DNA of 64,000 bases, from positions 10,492-74,491 of the forward strand of contig NZ_CALUCS010000011.1 of the NCBI RefSeq assembly GCF_943914615.1. Direction: 5' to 3'. The stretch comes from an uncultured Corynebacterium sp. GTDB taxonomy: Bacteria > Actinomycetota > Actinomycetes > Mycobacteriales > Mycobacteriaceae. Below are positions 8,546 to 17,935 of the stretch, piece after piece. The notes below the pieces were generated by a model that saw only the letters and a list, made by a program, of their open reading frames with translations, did not search any database and was not told the DNA's origin. The position numbers were made by a program, and so were the translations under genes. Positions within the stretch are counted from its first letter, which is position 1. Each line of letters begins with the position of its first letter.

Positions 8546-9184
8546 CTATTCGGATCCATCGGATTTAGTTGGATCGAACTTTACCGAGTCGATGATCGCC
8601 TCGATCTCTTCCTCGGACAGGGTAAGCGCCAAGATCTCAACCCCAGCGGCGCCAGCTCCTCCAGCGGAGACGAACACCCAGGCTCCTTGCAAAGTCTTGC
8701 CGGACTTTTCGTTTGTTGTCCATGTGGTCAGCTTGGCCTCATCGGCATTTTCGATATCCAGGTCGCGAGACTCGCCTAGTTCGAAATCTTTTCCGTGTGT
8801 GGTTCTGAACTGGGCGTTCACTTCGAAGTACCCCATCGTGGCGGTTGCCGTGGGACCTTGCCCCTGGTCAGAGCTCAGACGAACCACGTCCGTTGGTTCT
8901 TTGTCGGCCTCTTTGTCCGCGTTAGACCACGATGTGGTGAAACCATTCATCGTTGGCTTGAAGTCCTCGGTCTCTACCCAATCTTCTGGAAGCTCGACGG
9001 AGATGCGTCCTTCCTCGACGCGCTGCATTCCGTCAGTCAGGGATTGATCCGAATTCTCGGCCTGATCCGAATCGTTGGAAGTAACGAGGCTGCACGACCC
9101 CAGCAGGGCGGCTGAGGTGATTACCGCAGCGATCTTGACTGGTAGTGAATGGGGCTTCGAGCGAGACTTCGAGTGAATCTTCAT
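8546..9184 (-). CDS. Putative lipoprotein of unknown function
   Basis: The 212-residue product starts with a basic n-region and a hydrophobic stretch ending in the lipobox LLGSC (cysteine about 31), so it is likely a membrane-anchored lipoprotein exported by Sec. An Asp/Ser/Gln-rich linker follows, then a globular part with ISVELPEDWVE, resembling small actinobacterial lipoproteins of the LpqN/DUF1795-like type. That family link is weak. AGGAG lies 5-6 bases before the ATG. It is convergent with the tRNA. Confidence 0.75.
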   Translation of the reverse strand: MKIHSKSRSKPHSLPVKIAAVITSAALLGSCSLVTSNDSDQAENSDQSLTDGMQRVEEGRISVELPEDWVETEDFKPTMNGFTTSWSNADKEADKEPTDVVRLSSDQGQGPTATATMGYFEVNAQFRTTHGKDFELGESRDLDIENADEAKLTTWTTNEKSGKTLQGAWVFVSAGGAGAAGVEILALTLSEEEIEAIIDSVKFDPTKSDGSE

Positions 9185-9343
9185 GGGGCTCCTAGAGGTT
9201 CTCTATTGTGGCGATAATAACGTCACTGCGGGACACTCGCTGGGTATCCTTAAAGTAATTCTTGGCAATTTTTAATAAACTCAGAGGCCAAGTCTCCGGC
9301 ACCTACGCCGGGTGGCTCACAGCAGACGAACACCACTGGCGAG

Positions 9344-9628
9344 GTGGTCATCGGCCACACTGAGGCACCAGGTCAGGCGAATCCGTCCGTCATGAATAAG
9401 ACGATCGCCTCTTGCGGGGATCCCTCGATGCACGAAACCGGCACGACTTTCTTTACCGACGGAACGTCAGGGTGGACGTTGACGTGCGCCAACAAGATGA
9501 TGGCCGCCCGTCCGGCCGAGCCCGTACCCGCGCCGGACGATTCTTACTACGAGGGATACCTCGACGGTTATGACGACGCGCAGTACGACGGGGGCTACGA
9601 CGACTACGACGATTACAGCGACTACTAG
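9344..9628 (+). CDS. Hypothetical Asp/Tyr-rich protein, possibly 5'-truncated
   Basis: From a GTG at 9344 the frame gives 94 residues: a section with two cysteines (IASCGDPS, LTCANK) and a tail of DGYDDAQYDGGYDDYDD type. The same frame stays open back to base 9254 with protein-like composition (for example SPAPTPGGSQQTNTTG) but contains no ATG, GTG or TTG there, and no clear ribosome site precedes 9344. It may therefore be the remnant of a longer exported protein that lost its signal peptide. Its stop overlaps the stop of the convergent SMC-like gene. Confidence 0.45.
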   Translation: MVIGHTEAPGQANPSVMNKTIASCGDPSMHETGTTFFTDGTSGWTLTCANKMMAARPAEPVPAPDDSYYEGYLDGYDDAQYDGGYDDYDDYSDY

Positions 9629-12396
9629 GAACTAGCTCCGGCTTTCTTCACATTGTCGATGCTCTGGAAGTTCACTCCAGGGATCCGGGAGAACCTATCT
9701 TTATCACAGGTCAGCACGATGATCTGGTTCTCCCGCCCCAAGGCACCAAGCACCTTATTCATACTCTTGACCCTGTCAGTATCGCTGAAGCCCAGTACGT
9801 CGTCTAGGAAAATGGGCACCCCACTGCCGTCGTGCCCCACCAGGCGGGCGATGGCGAGCAGCTGCAGGATCTCCACCTGCTCCTGCGCTCCGCCGGAGAG
9901 CTGCTCCTTATCTAAGCGCACGTTTCCAATGGCGCGACTCGAAACCTGGAACCGCTCATCTACGCCCAGATCAACATCGCTACCGAAGACGATTCCGGAG
10001 AGTTTGTTTAGAGCCTTGCGGTATGGCTCGGAATACTTTTCCTGCATCCGCCGACGCGCTGCCTGAACCACCTGGTGCAGCAGCTCCGCGCTATCTGCCT
10101 GCCTGCGCAGTCTAGCGACCACACCCTCCAAACGCTCTACTTGCGCCTCTGCCTGTTCCTTCGTTTCCGCGGCCCCGCGAGCCTGCCCGAGTTTGGCGTT
10201 CAGGGCGGCGATGTCCACGCGGCATTCCTGTACCTGCTGGTTCAGCATGTTTAGCCGGCTCCGAGCGCCCTCAAAGCTCGCTTGCACGTCCTCCACATCG
10301 CCGAGCTCGCCTACCTCCCGCCGCTTGGAATCCAGCTTTTCCCGCGCCACATCCACGGCCTGCACCGCTTGTGTGTACTTCGCTTTTAGGTCTTCGTCGG
10401 AGTAGCGTTCTCGGCCTGCTTCCAGATCCTTCGCCGCCCCGTCCAGCTGTTGCTGCAGGTTTTCCACCTTCGCCTCGTGCTGGATCTTCCGTTCGATCGC
10501 GTCGCTGTTCTGCAGGGAAAGCAGCTTCTCGTTGGCTTCGTCACGGGCTCGGGTGGCTGCGTCCAGCGCGGTGGTCGCTTCTGCTTCGTCGATGTCTTCG
10601 CCGGTATCCACGTTGGCGTCACTACGCAGGGCGCTACAGGTTTCCCGCAGCCTTTCGACCTCGGCGGTGAGGCTTTCAACCTGGCCGTTCAGGTCGGATA
10701 GCGCGCGCTTGCCGAGTACGGCCTTGAGGCTCGCACGCTGGTCACGCAGGCTTTCCTCATCCTCGTTCCGAGCCCGCACAGCACGCCCGAAATCTTCAAG
10801 GATCGCCGTGCGAGGGTCCTCGAGCGCAATGGGCTCGAGGCCGACCGCCGATAGCTCCGCATTGACCTTCTGCAGTGCCTCCTCGACGTTGAGGTCAAGG
10901 TTGCTGGAATCCTGCGCCGGGGTGACGCGTACCTCGTATTCACCCAGGCCAACGGTCCATTCGGTGGTGACCTTCTTCTCCAGGCCGCTCTCCCCCAGAG
11001 TTGACTCAACCCCGTTGTCCGTGACGGTACCGCCGACCGGCCCTGCGATGTGCACCGAGGTCGCACCCGCATCGCGGATCTTTATCTGCGCGTCCAGATC
11101 CGTCATCGCCTCGCGGATTCGCTGCTCCGCTTTCGGCGTGGCAGGGTTGCGATCGACCTTCTGCGCCAACTCCGCAACCTTTGCATCCAGCTTCTCCGCA
11201 CTATCCCGCTCCTCCTTCGCGGACTCCAGTCGCCCCTGGACCTCCGCCGCGTTCTTTAACGCGGTGGCCAATTTGGCACGCTTTTCCGCACGCACGTACG
11301 CGGTGTGGGCACTATCGAAGGCTTTCTTCGCTTCGTCCCGCTCGGTCTGTTGTTGCTCTGCCTTTTTCTGGACGCCACGTAGCTCCTCCGTCGCCGCTTT
11401 GAGCAACCGCTCTAGCTGTCCTTGCGCGAGCTTCTGCTTCTCCCGCGCTTCGGAGGCCTCCTTCCATCGTCCAACCTGATCCTGCTTCAGCTCCAGCTCG
11501 TTCTCCAGGGTGCTTAAGGCCTCCGCCACCTTCTTCGCGGCCTCTAGCCGCTCGGCGCATTCGTCGAACTCTTTCTGTGCATCCGGGAGGTCGTCTTCGG
11601 CATCAGCGCGCTGAATCTGCTTGGACTCGATCTCGCGGATCGCCGCTTGCGCATCGTTATATTCAAGCTCGGCCGCCGCTAGGGCTTCTTCCGCACGGGT
11701 CAGTTCTGTTTCGGCATCGGCCAACTCTCCCTTGGAATTTCTGTTGGCTCGGCGGTCGCGCAGCTTCTTGTCTTCCTCGTCAATCAAACGAACCAACAGC
11801 TCGGCGGCTCCCTGGTCACCTTCGCTGATACCTCCGGCGGCGCTGGCAGAATCGCCCACAGCACCGTCACCAGAGCCGTCACCAGCAGTGCGCAGAGCCG
11901 AGGACAGGGAGGGAATGGCCGTGAAATCGAGGGCGTCCAGGCGCTGCCCCTGGCTGACGAAAAGTGCCTCGCGCAGCGCGGAATCGATGCTCCCGTTCAG
12001 CAGCTCGCTAAACTTCTCCATCGCCTGATCGCCAGTGTAGTTATGCACGGAGGGACGCAGCACATCCAGGAGTACTTTCTTTTTCTCGAAGTCCTTGGTG
12101 TACTCCACAAGATTCTCGCCCAGCTGCAGGCGCGCGGTGATCTTTGGCTTGGCGCCGCTGCCCACGGGGAAGAAGGCGCTGACTTTCTTGGAGGTCGTCG
12201 AGACCTTCCAATCCGAAAGCAACAGGCTAAAGGCGTTCATCAGGCTCGATTTTCCAGCCTCGTTACTGCCGTGGACGACGGTCACGCCCGTGGCGCTTGG
12301 GGCGAAATGCGCGGACTCGATGCCTGCGAAGTTCTGCACGTCCAGGCTCTCCAGCACGAAACGGGCCTTTGGCGATGCCTTGGTAGAAAATGTCAT
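9625..12396 (-). CDS. SMC/SbcC-like AAA ATPase (Rv1278-like)
   Basis: The 923-residue protein has an ABC-type ATPase split by long coiled coils. Walker A is HGSNEAGKSS near residues 40-49; the signature (LSGGAQEQVE) and Walker B (IFLDDVLGFSD) lie near the C-terminus. Charged heptad-rich helices fill about 190-430 and 560-800, around a glycine/beta-rich insert at about 450-520. No CxxC zinc hook is visible, which separates it from Rad50/SbcC proper. It follows an SbcD-like nuclease by 20 bp, the pairing I recall for Rv1277-Rv1278, so a DNA-end-processing complex is inferred. Confidence 0.85.
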   Translation of the reverse strand: MTFSTKASPKARFVLESLDVQNFAGIESAHFAPSATGVTVVHGSNEAGKSSLMNAFSLLLSDWKVSTTSKKVSAFFPVGSGAKPKITARLQLGENLVEYTKDFEKKKVLLDVLRPSVHNYTGDQAMEKFSELLNGSIDSALREALFVSQGQRLDALDFTAIPSLSSALRTAGDGSGDGAVGDSASAAGGISEGDQGAAELLVRLIDEEDKKLRDRRANRNSKGELADAETELTRAEEALAAAELEYNDAQAAIREIESKQIQRADAEDDLPDAQKEFDECAERLEAAKKVAEALSTLENELELKQDQVGRWKEASEAREKQKLAQGQLERLLKAATEELRGVQKKAEQQQTERDEAKKAFDSAHTAYVRAEKRAKLATALKNAAEVQGRLESAKEERDSAEKLDAKVAELAQKVDRNPATPKAEQRIREAMTDLDAQIKIRDAGATSVHIAGPVGGTVTDNGVESTLGESGLEKKVTTEWTVGLGEYEVRVTPAQDSSNLDLNVEEALQKVNAELSAVGLEPIALEDPRTAILEDFGRAVRARNEDEESLRDQRASLKAVLGKRALSDLNGQVESLTAEVERLRETCSALRSDANVDTGEDIDEAEATTALDAATRARDEANEKLLSLQNSDAIERKIQHEAKVENLQQQLDGAAKDLEAGRERYSDEDLKAKYTQAVQAVDVAREKLDSKRREVGELGDVEDVQASFEGARSRLNMLNQQVQECRVDIAALNAKLGQARGAAETKEQAEAQVERLEGVVARLRRQADSAELLHQVVQAARRRMQEKYSEPYRKALNKLSGIVFGSDVDLGVDERFQVSSRAIGNVRLDKEQLSGGAQEQVEILQLLAIARLVGHDGSGVPIFLDDVLGFSDTDRVKSMNKVLGALGRENQIIVLTCDKDRFSRIPGVNFQSIDNVKKAGASS

Positions 12397-12416
12397 TTGC
12401 TTGCCGCACCTCTCCC

Positions 12417-13685
12417 CTAGTTAGCCTTTTCCGCCTGATGCGCTAGGCGCACAAGCAGCCGCAGCGCGTCCTGTGCCTGCTGTGCCTGTTCAATGCGCTG
12501 CGGATCCTTGCTGTCAGTATCCGCTAGCTGCTGTAGTTCCTCTACCGCCTCGCCGACAAAACCTTGGGCGAGCAGGCCCTCGGAAAGCTCGTCTTCGTCG
12601 GGAATAACGTGCAGCTTCATCAGCCGTTCGCGCTCGTATAGAGCCGCGAAGGTCGGCGCGATCTTGGCCAGCAGCTCGTCCAGGTACGCGGCATCGTGGA
12701 CGGACAGTGTTCCCTCCAGCGCGTACTTCACCACGGTGGTGCGCTTTGCGTCGATGCCCTCCAGCCGCTCCAAAAACTCGTCGATATCCGTCACCGAGTT
12801 CACCGTCGCGTTCAGCGCCTTGAATGCCCAGCGCCCGACCGGGACCTCCTCTACCTGGACATCCGCCTGCTGTGCTGGTCGCGCCGGATCCACCGCGATG
12901 TCAACCACCAGCACGTTTCCGGAGTTCGCCTCGCCGCGTCCGTCCTGCTCGACGAAGTCCGTAACCTCCTGTGCACCTGAGTACCAAACCCGCGCGCGAG
13001 ATGCGTCCGCGTCCAGTGGCATTGTCGAGTGCGTATCACCCAGCGCCACGTAGTCCACCTTCCGCTCGCGGCACGCCCGGGCTGCGTTGTCCACGTCGAT
13101 GCGGTCCAGGTCATCCTCTTCGCCGAAGGAACCTACTGCCCCGTGCCCCACCAGCACGCGCACGCCTGCGCCATGCACCGGCTCCAAACCGTTCAGCGCG
13201 GCCGCCACCAGGTCCTCGTCTGCACTCTTCCCCCGCAGCGGGGCACCCACAATCTCTAGTGAAACTCCGGCCACACCTGCACCACCGGAATTCGGCACCG
13301 CGACTGGGGTCGAATCCTTAAGCACAAAGACATTCGCCAGATCTGCGAATTCTTCCCGGTGGTACACGCTCGCCGCGTCCAGCGGGTCGTGGTTTCCGGG
13401 CAGCAGGAACACCGGTACTTTAGTTCGCTTCAGCACGTCCATCGCACGCCCGTAGATCTCTGGTTTCAGCAGGTTGTCGTCGAAGACATCGCCGGCCACC
13501 ACGATGGCGTCACACTGCCTTTCCTCCGCGAGCCCCAACAGCGCCTCGACCGCCGTCAACCGCGATTCATCAAAACGCGACTGCGCCTCGCTGCTCAAGA
13601 AGCGGCGCTTCATCCCCAATTGCCAATCCGACGTGTGCAAGATCCGCACCCGGTGCGCCGATGTTGTTGCCATAGGTTGTGCCAT
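12417..13685 (-). CDS. SbcD/Mre11-like metallophosphoesterase (Rv1277-like)
   Basis: The 422-residue protein carries the calcineurin-like nuclease motifs in order: HTSDWQLG (about residues 16-23), AGDVFDD (63-69), PGNHDP (95-100), GHGAVG and GDTHS. These place two metal ions for DNA phosphodiester cleavage. It is likely the nuclease partner of the downstream coiled-coil ATPase. The ATG at 13685 lies 3 bp after the SWIM-gene stop; a second ATG four codons on is also possible. The family is clear; whether the natural role is repair, recombination or defence is not shown. Confidence 0.87.
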   Translation of the reverse strand: MAQPMATTSAHRVRILHTSDWQLGMKRRFLSSEAQSRFDESRLTAVEALLGLAEERQCDAIVVAGDVFDDNLLKPEIYGRAMDVLKRTKVPVFLLPGNHDPLDAASVYHREEFADLANVFVLKDSTPVAVPNSGGAGVAGVSLEIVGAPLRGKSADEDLVAAALNGLEPVHGAGVRVLVGHGAVGSFGEEDDLDRIDVDNAARACRERKVDYVALGDTHSTMPLDADASRARVWYSGAQEVTDFVEQDGRGEANSGNVLVVDIAVDPARPAQQADVQVEEVPVGRWAFKALNATVNSVTDIDEFLERLEGIDAKRTTVVKYALEGTLSVHDAAYLDELLAKIAPTFAALYERERLMKLHVIPDEDELSEGLLAQGFVGEAVEELQQLADTDSKDPQRIEQAQQAQDALRLLVRLAHQAEKAN

Positions 13686-13688
13686 GCC

Positions 13689-14681
13689 TTACCCCTGCCC
13701 GTTGTTGCCGTCTACTTCGCCACTTGTCTCGTCTGTAGTTCTATCAGCACCTCCAGACAAGCCACCCTCATAATAGAACAAAGGTTCGACACCCTCTAGG
13801 GTTTCATAGCAAACCTCCAGCTCATGCATGGCCTTCAGCTGATCTACCGCATGCCAGGTCACCGACCGCATGGCCTCTTTCAGAGCCTTTTGATCACCCT
13901 GTTCCATGCCCGATTCCCACCGCAGCGGCTCCCATTTCACCGGCTCCGCCGCCGTCCCCCAGAACTCGGCCGAATCCACCTGCTCCGGCTGGTCGGCCCA
14001 CCCCTTCGCAGGGGTTGGTACTTGCTGTTGCCTAATTGGGGACGCCACCACGCCCCCACCACCCCAGCCCTGAACTGGGCGCAGCAGTTCCTGCGCGTTT
14101 AGCCCCCGCCATTTCAGCAGAATGCTGGCGTCCCTATCCAACTTCTCCGCCGCAGAGTAGGCCAGCGCCACCACGTGCTTGCAGACCGCTGACTTATCCG
14201 GGCAACTGCAGTACACACGGTTGACGTGCCCCGGGTGCATGAGCACAGAGGCGACACCCATGCCCGGCGCGCCGCCGCTTAAGAGGGAGCGGATGTGCGA
14301 GCTGTCGGAGAGCATCTCGTGGTACACGAAGTCCCGCTGGCGATCAGTGAGCTTCCGCAGGTGAATGGACGTTTCGAAAGGCTCCAGCTGCGAGCCGTGG
14401 ATCAGCCCTGCAACCACATTCTCCGCGAACTCAACGCTTAGCACTTTCCCACCGCGGAAGTATTCGCGACCACGCGCCAAGCGGCCGGAATCGGCAGACC
14501 GGGACACGGCCTCCATCAGTTGCGAGCTGGCCCAGCTATCCTCTCCGCGGATGTGAGTGCCGTGCTGATCCCGCAGTCGGTTCATCTCTTGGCGTCGCTT
14601 GGCTCCAAAGTCAGCGAGCACCACGTTGTCGCCCCAGGTCGCATCCGTGCGCGTGCGCTTCTTCGGCTGCTTGTTAACCAT
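13689..14681 (-). CDS. SWIM zinc-finger protein
   Basis: The 330-residue protein contains a SWIM motif, CSCPDKSAVCKHVVAL (CxCx6CxH), near residues 160-175; this is a zinc-binding module common in partners of Swi2/Snf2 ATPases. The basic N-terminus (KKRTRTD) may contact nucleic acid. The start at 14681 (MVNKQ) is chosen over 14708; it overlaps the end of the Snf2 helicase by 8 bp, implying coupled translation. Actinobacteria commonly pair a SWIM gene with a HelZ-type helicase, so a joint function is probable. Confidence 0.85.
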   Translation of the reverse strand: MVNKQPKKRTRTDATWGDNVVLADFGAKRRQEMNRLRDQHGTHIRGEDSWASSQLMEAVSRSADSGRLARGREYFRGGKVLSVEFAENVVAGLIHGSQLEPFETSIHLRKLTDRQRDFVYHEMLSDSSHIRSLLSGGAPGMGVASVLMHPGHVNRVYCSCPDKSAVCKHVVALAYSAAEKLDRDASILLKWRGLNAQELLRPVQGWGGGGVVASPIRQQQVPTPAKGWADQPEQVDSAEFWGTAAEPVKWEPLRWESGMEQGDQKALKEAMRSVTWHAVDQLKAMHELEVCYETLEGVEPLFYYEGGLSGGADRTTDETSGEVDGNNGQG

Positions 14682-17600
14682 CGTTTTCCTCCAGCTGGGT
14701 AGACTCACGCAGCTGCAGCAGCTCGCTCAGCTCGTCATCGTCGAGGTTGGCGATCCACCCCTCGCCCGCCCCGACGATGTCACCGGCCAGCTCGCGTTTA
14801 CTCATGATGATGTCGTGGATTCTTTCGTCGATGGTGCCCTGCACCACCAGCTTATAAACCTCCACGGACTTGTTCTGGCCGATTCGATATGCCCGGTCCG
14901 TGGCTTGGTCCTCCACTGCAGGGTTCCACCAGCGGTCGATGTGGATCACCACCGAGGCTTCGGTCAGTGTGATGCCGGTGCCGCCCGCCCGCACCGAGAG
15001 GATCATGATCGGCGGTCCGTCGGCGCTCTGGAAATCGCGGACCATCTGCGTGCGCTTCGCACGCGACAGTCCGCCGTGCAGCACCGGAACCTCTACGCCA
15101 AAGGTGCTCTGCAACTCCGGCGCCAGCATCTTGCCGAACGTTGGGAACTGCGTGAACATCAGTACCTTCTTCTCCTGCTCCAGCGCCTGGCTGGTGATCT
15201 CGAAGATGCGTTCGATCTTGGCCGAACGGTGCTTGCCATCGGCCAGAATGCCGGATCCATCGCCCGCGAAGTGTGCCGGGTGGTTGCAGATCTGCTTGAT
15301 CTTCACCAGCGCGCCCAGGATGTTGGCGCGCCGCTTGCCGCCGGGTAGCTGCAGGCGCATCTCCATGTCTTTAATAAAGGACTCGTACAGCGCCGCCTGC
15401 TCCCTAGACAATGGCACGCGTTCCACGATGTCCTGCTTCTCTGGCAAGTCCAGACCAATCGCCACATCGTCCTTCAATCGGCGCAGAATAAAGGGCTGCA
15501 CCAGTCCGCGCAGCCGCCGTTTCGCCTCCTCGTCCCCGTAGCGCTCAATGGGGATGGCCAGACGGTTCTGGAAGGCTGCAGCGGAGCCGAAGATTCCGGG
15601 GTTCGCAAAGTCCATGATCGCGTAGAGGTCGCTCAACCGGTTTTCCACCGGCGTGCCCGTCAGCGCAATGTGCGTCTCTGCATTCAGCGAGCGCACCGCG
15701 CGGGACTGCTTCGTCGCTGGGTTCTTGATGGCCTGCGCCTCGTCGGCCACCACTCGCCCCCACTGAACCTGCTGGTAGCGCGCAGTGTTTCGGGCCACGC
15801 GCCCGTAGGTTGTCACCACCAGATCCGGCTTCTTTTGCTTATCCTCCAGCCCCTGAGACGTGGCGTCACCAAACTCCTCATCGGTGAGCAACCCCGAACC
15901 GTGATCAACCAGCACCTCCAGGCTCGGCACGTGCAGCGCGGCTTCAGCCCGCCAGGCTTCCACGACGGTGGTGGGAGCAACCACCAGGGTGGGGCCTGCA
16001 CAATCGTCGACCTCGCGTTCCCAGGCCAACAGAGCGAGCACCTGCAGGGTCTTGCCTAGCCCCATGTCGTCGGCCAGAATCGCACCAATGCGGTGACGGT
16101 GCATCCAGGCCAGCCAGCTTAAACCGCGGCGTTGGTGGTCACGCAGGGTGGTCTGCACAGCATCGGGGGCTTCTACCGGCTCCGGCGGATCCACCTGCGC
16201 CTCGCCGTCGAGCAGTCGTTCCACCCAGCCGTCGGCCACTACGCGAAATTCGTGGTCGGAATCTACCGTTTCGCTGGCGCTCAACAGGTCGGCTTCCAGA
16301 ATGTCGCGCACGCTCACGGTGGCTTCCCCCACCGGCATGTCCTGTTCCTTGGTTACTTCCGCGAACCACTTGCGGGCGCTCGAGAGGGCCTCCTGGTCCA
16401 GGTAGACGTACTCGCCGTTGATGCGCACGATCGACTCGGCAGCGTTCAACAGTTCCTGGCGGGTGGCCTCGTCCAGCGCTTCCTCGGCCCCATCGGCGCC
16501 GCTAGTTCCCGCGCCGCCGTCACCGCCCAGACTGACCTCCCAGGAGAAGCTCATCAGCTGATCCATGCCCAGCTTTCCCGACCCCGGCCCCTGCCCCACC
16601 GGAGTGGCCTTAGCCTTTACCCGCGGGCGCACCTTGCCCCACCCACGCGGAATCATCACGTTAAATCCGGCTTCGCGCAGCGCCTCCGCCCCGTGTTCTA
16701 GGAAGCTCGCTAGTTCGGTGATGTCCAGGTTCGTGCCGAGTGTTGGCTGTGCGCTCGGCAGCTCTTCTGGACGCCACCATTCCTGCCCCAGCTGATTCGC
16801 GCCGATATTTACCCACGCCAGCAGGTTTCGCACGTGCGGATTGAACTCCTGCCACACGTCCTCCACCCTGTAGAGGCTGCGGATAACCTGCTCCTTCAGC
16901 TCTTCGTTCATGGCGGCTGGGTTCAACGGCTCGAAGGGACCGCCGTTCTGGGAATAGGCAATCTGCAGCCACCAGGTTGGCTCAGAATCGACTTGTTCCA
17001 CTTCGGATGGTGTGGACAACAAGAACACCAGTTGCCCCGCCTGAACCTCGGCCTCGCGCCGCCACTGACTGAGGCTAGCCACGGTGCTGGCCCCACCCCG
17101 CCGAGTCGCCGTGCCCGTCGCCAGGGCGCGCACGAAGTCCGAGGTGAATTCGCTCAGCTCACGACGCAGGTGAGTCACCGCAATCCAGTGCGCAAACTCG
17201 TCGGCCATGCGATCCACCACGTCTGCGCCACCGTTGCGTGTCAGCACTCCGGGCACTCGCTCGCGAAACTGCTGCAGCACACGCATGTGGTCGCCTGCGG
17301 GCGCAAGAGTCCAGCGCGGGAACCACTGATCATCCACACGCTCCATCCGCACCATCACGCGCCCAGCCCGCACCGCTTCCTCAACAAATGCGCATAAATT
17401 CATAAGGAATTTAAGTTCCGGCCCCAGGCCATCAATCAGCCCACGCTTATCGACAGCTCCAGTATCGATACTTTTATTCGCATACGCGCATAATTGCCCT
17501 ATTAGCTGAACAGATTCTTCGGGCGTTAAAGCCACCGCAGGTACCGGTAATTCCTTAACCCTTCCCCGAGGCGTAGACAGCCAGATCCCACCCCTATTGC

Positions 17601-17763
17601 GCCATGGCCTAGACCCCAGAATATCCATACAAACCGCAGGTAGATCGCCTGTTTCCAGCTCGTCGATATCAAGCACCACCCCGTGCCCCTGGACACGCTC
17701 TACCCACAACCACAGCCCGCCCGACGTGGGTGCAACAACGTGCATCTGATGCGTGAATCCCAT
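14674..17763 (-). CDS. Swi2/Snf2-family DNA translocase (HelZ-like)
   Basis: The 1029-residue protein has a long N-terminal region (to about 580) typical of bacterial Snf2 proteins, then two RecA domains: Walker A DDMGLGKTLQ, motif II DEAQAIKN, motif III LTGTPVENRLSD, motif V AGGTGITLTEA and motif VI TDRAYRIGQ. These are ATP-driven double-strand DNA translocases, close in size to M. tuberculosis HelZ. The frame is open to 17913, but the ATG at 17763 (MGFTHQMHVV) fits best, with TAAAAC seven bases upstream. It heads the set helicase-SWIM-phosphoesterase-ATPase. Confidence 0.9.
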   Translation of the reverse strand: MGFTHQMHVVAPTSGGLWLWVERVQGHGVVLDIDELETGDLPAVCMDILGSRPWRNRGGIWLSTPRGRVKELPVPAVALTPEESVQLIGQLCAYANKSIDTGAVDKRGLIDGLGPELKFLMNLCAFVEEAVRAGRVMVRMERVDDQWFPRWTLAPAGDHMRVLQQFRERVPGVLTRNGGADVVDRMADEFAHWIAVTHLRRELSEFTSDFVRALATGTATRRGGASTVASLSQWRREAEVQAGQLVFLLSTPSEVEQVDSEPTWWLQIAYSQNGGPFEPLNPAAMNEELKEQVIRSLYRVEDVWQEFNPHVRNLLAWVNIGANQLGQEWWRPEELPSAQPTLGTNLDITELASFLEHGAEALREAGFNVMIPRGWGKVRPRVKAKATPVGQGPGSGKLGMDQLMSFSWEVSLGGDGGAGTSGADGAEEALDEATRQELLNAAESIVRINGEYVYLDQEALSSARKWFAEVTKEQDMPVGEATVSVRDILEADLLSASETVDSDHEFRVVADGWVERLLDGEAQVDPPEPVEAPDAVQTTLRDHQRRGLSWLAWMHRHRIGAILADDMGLGKTLQVLALLAWEREVDDCAGPTLVVAPTTVVEAWRAEAALHVPSLEVLVDHGSGLLTDEEFGDATSQGLEDKQKKPDLVVTTYGRVARNTARYQQVQWGRVVADEAQAIKNPATKQSRAVRSLNAETHIALTGTPVENRLSDLYAIMDFANPGIFGSAAAFQNRLAIPIERYGDEEAKRRLRGLVQPFILRRLKDDVAIGLDLPEKQDIVERVPLSREQAALYESFIKDMEMRLQLPGGKRRANILGALVKIKQICNHPAHFAGDGSGILADGKHRSAKIERIFEITSQALEQEKKVLMFTQFPTFGKMLAPELQSTFGVEVPVLHGGLSRAKRTQMVRDFQSADGPPIMILSVRAGGTGITLTEASVVIHIDRWWNPAVEDQATDRAYRIGQNKSVEVYKLVVQGTIDERIHDIIMSKRELAGDIVGAGEGWIANLDDDELSELLQLRESTQLEENDG

Positions 17764-17935
17764 GCTGGAAGTTTTACCACGTTCCCCGGACACCCTTCGC
17801 AACGTGAACGTGTTCGCTAACGTGGATACCGAGTTGTGCGCGTCACACATGCGCGCGCCTTCTGTACTTCGGAGCACAGAGAGCCCGAAAGCTGACGTAT
17901 AGAACTTATACATTCAACTTGAGGAGATGATGTTT

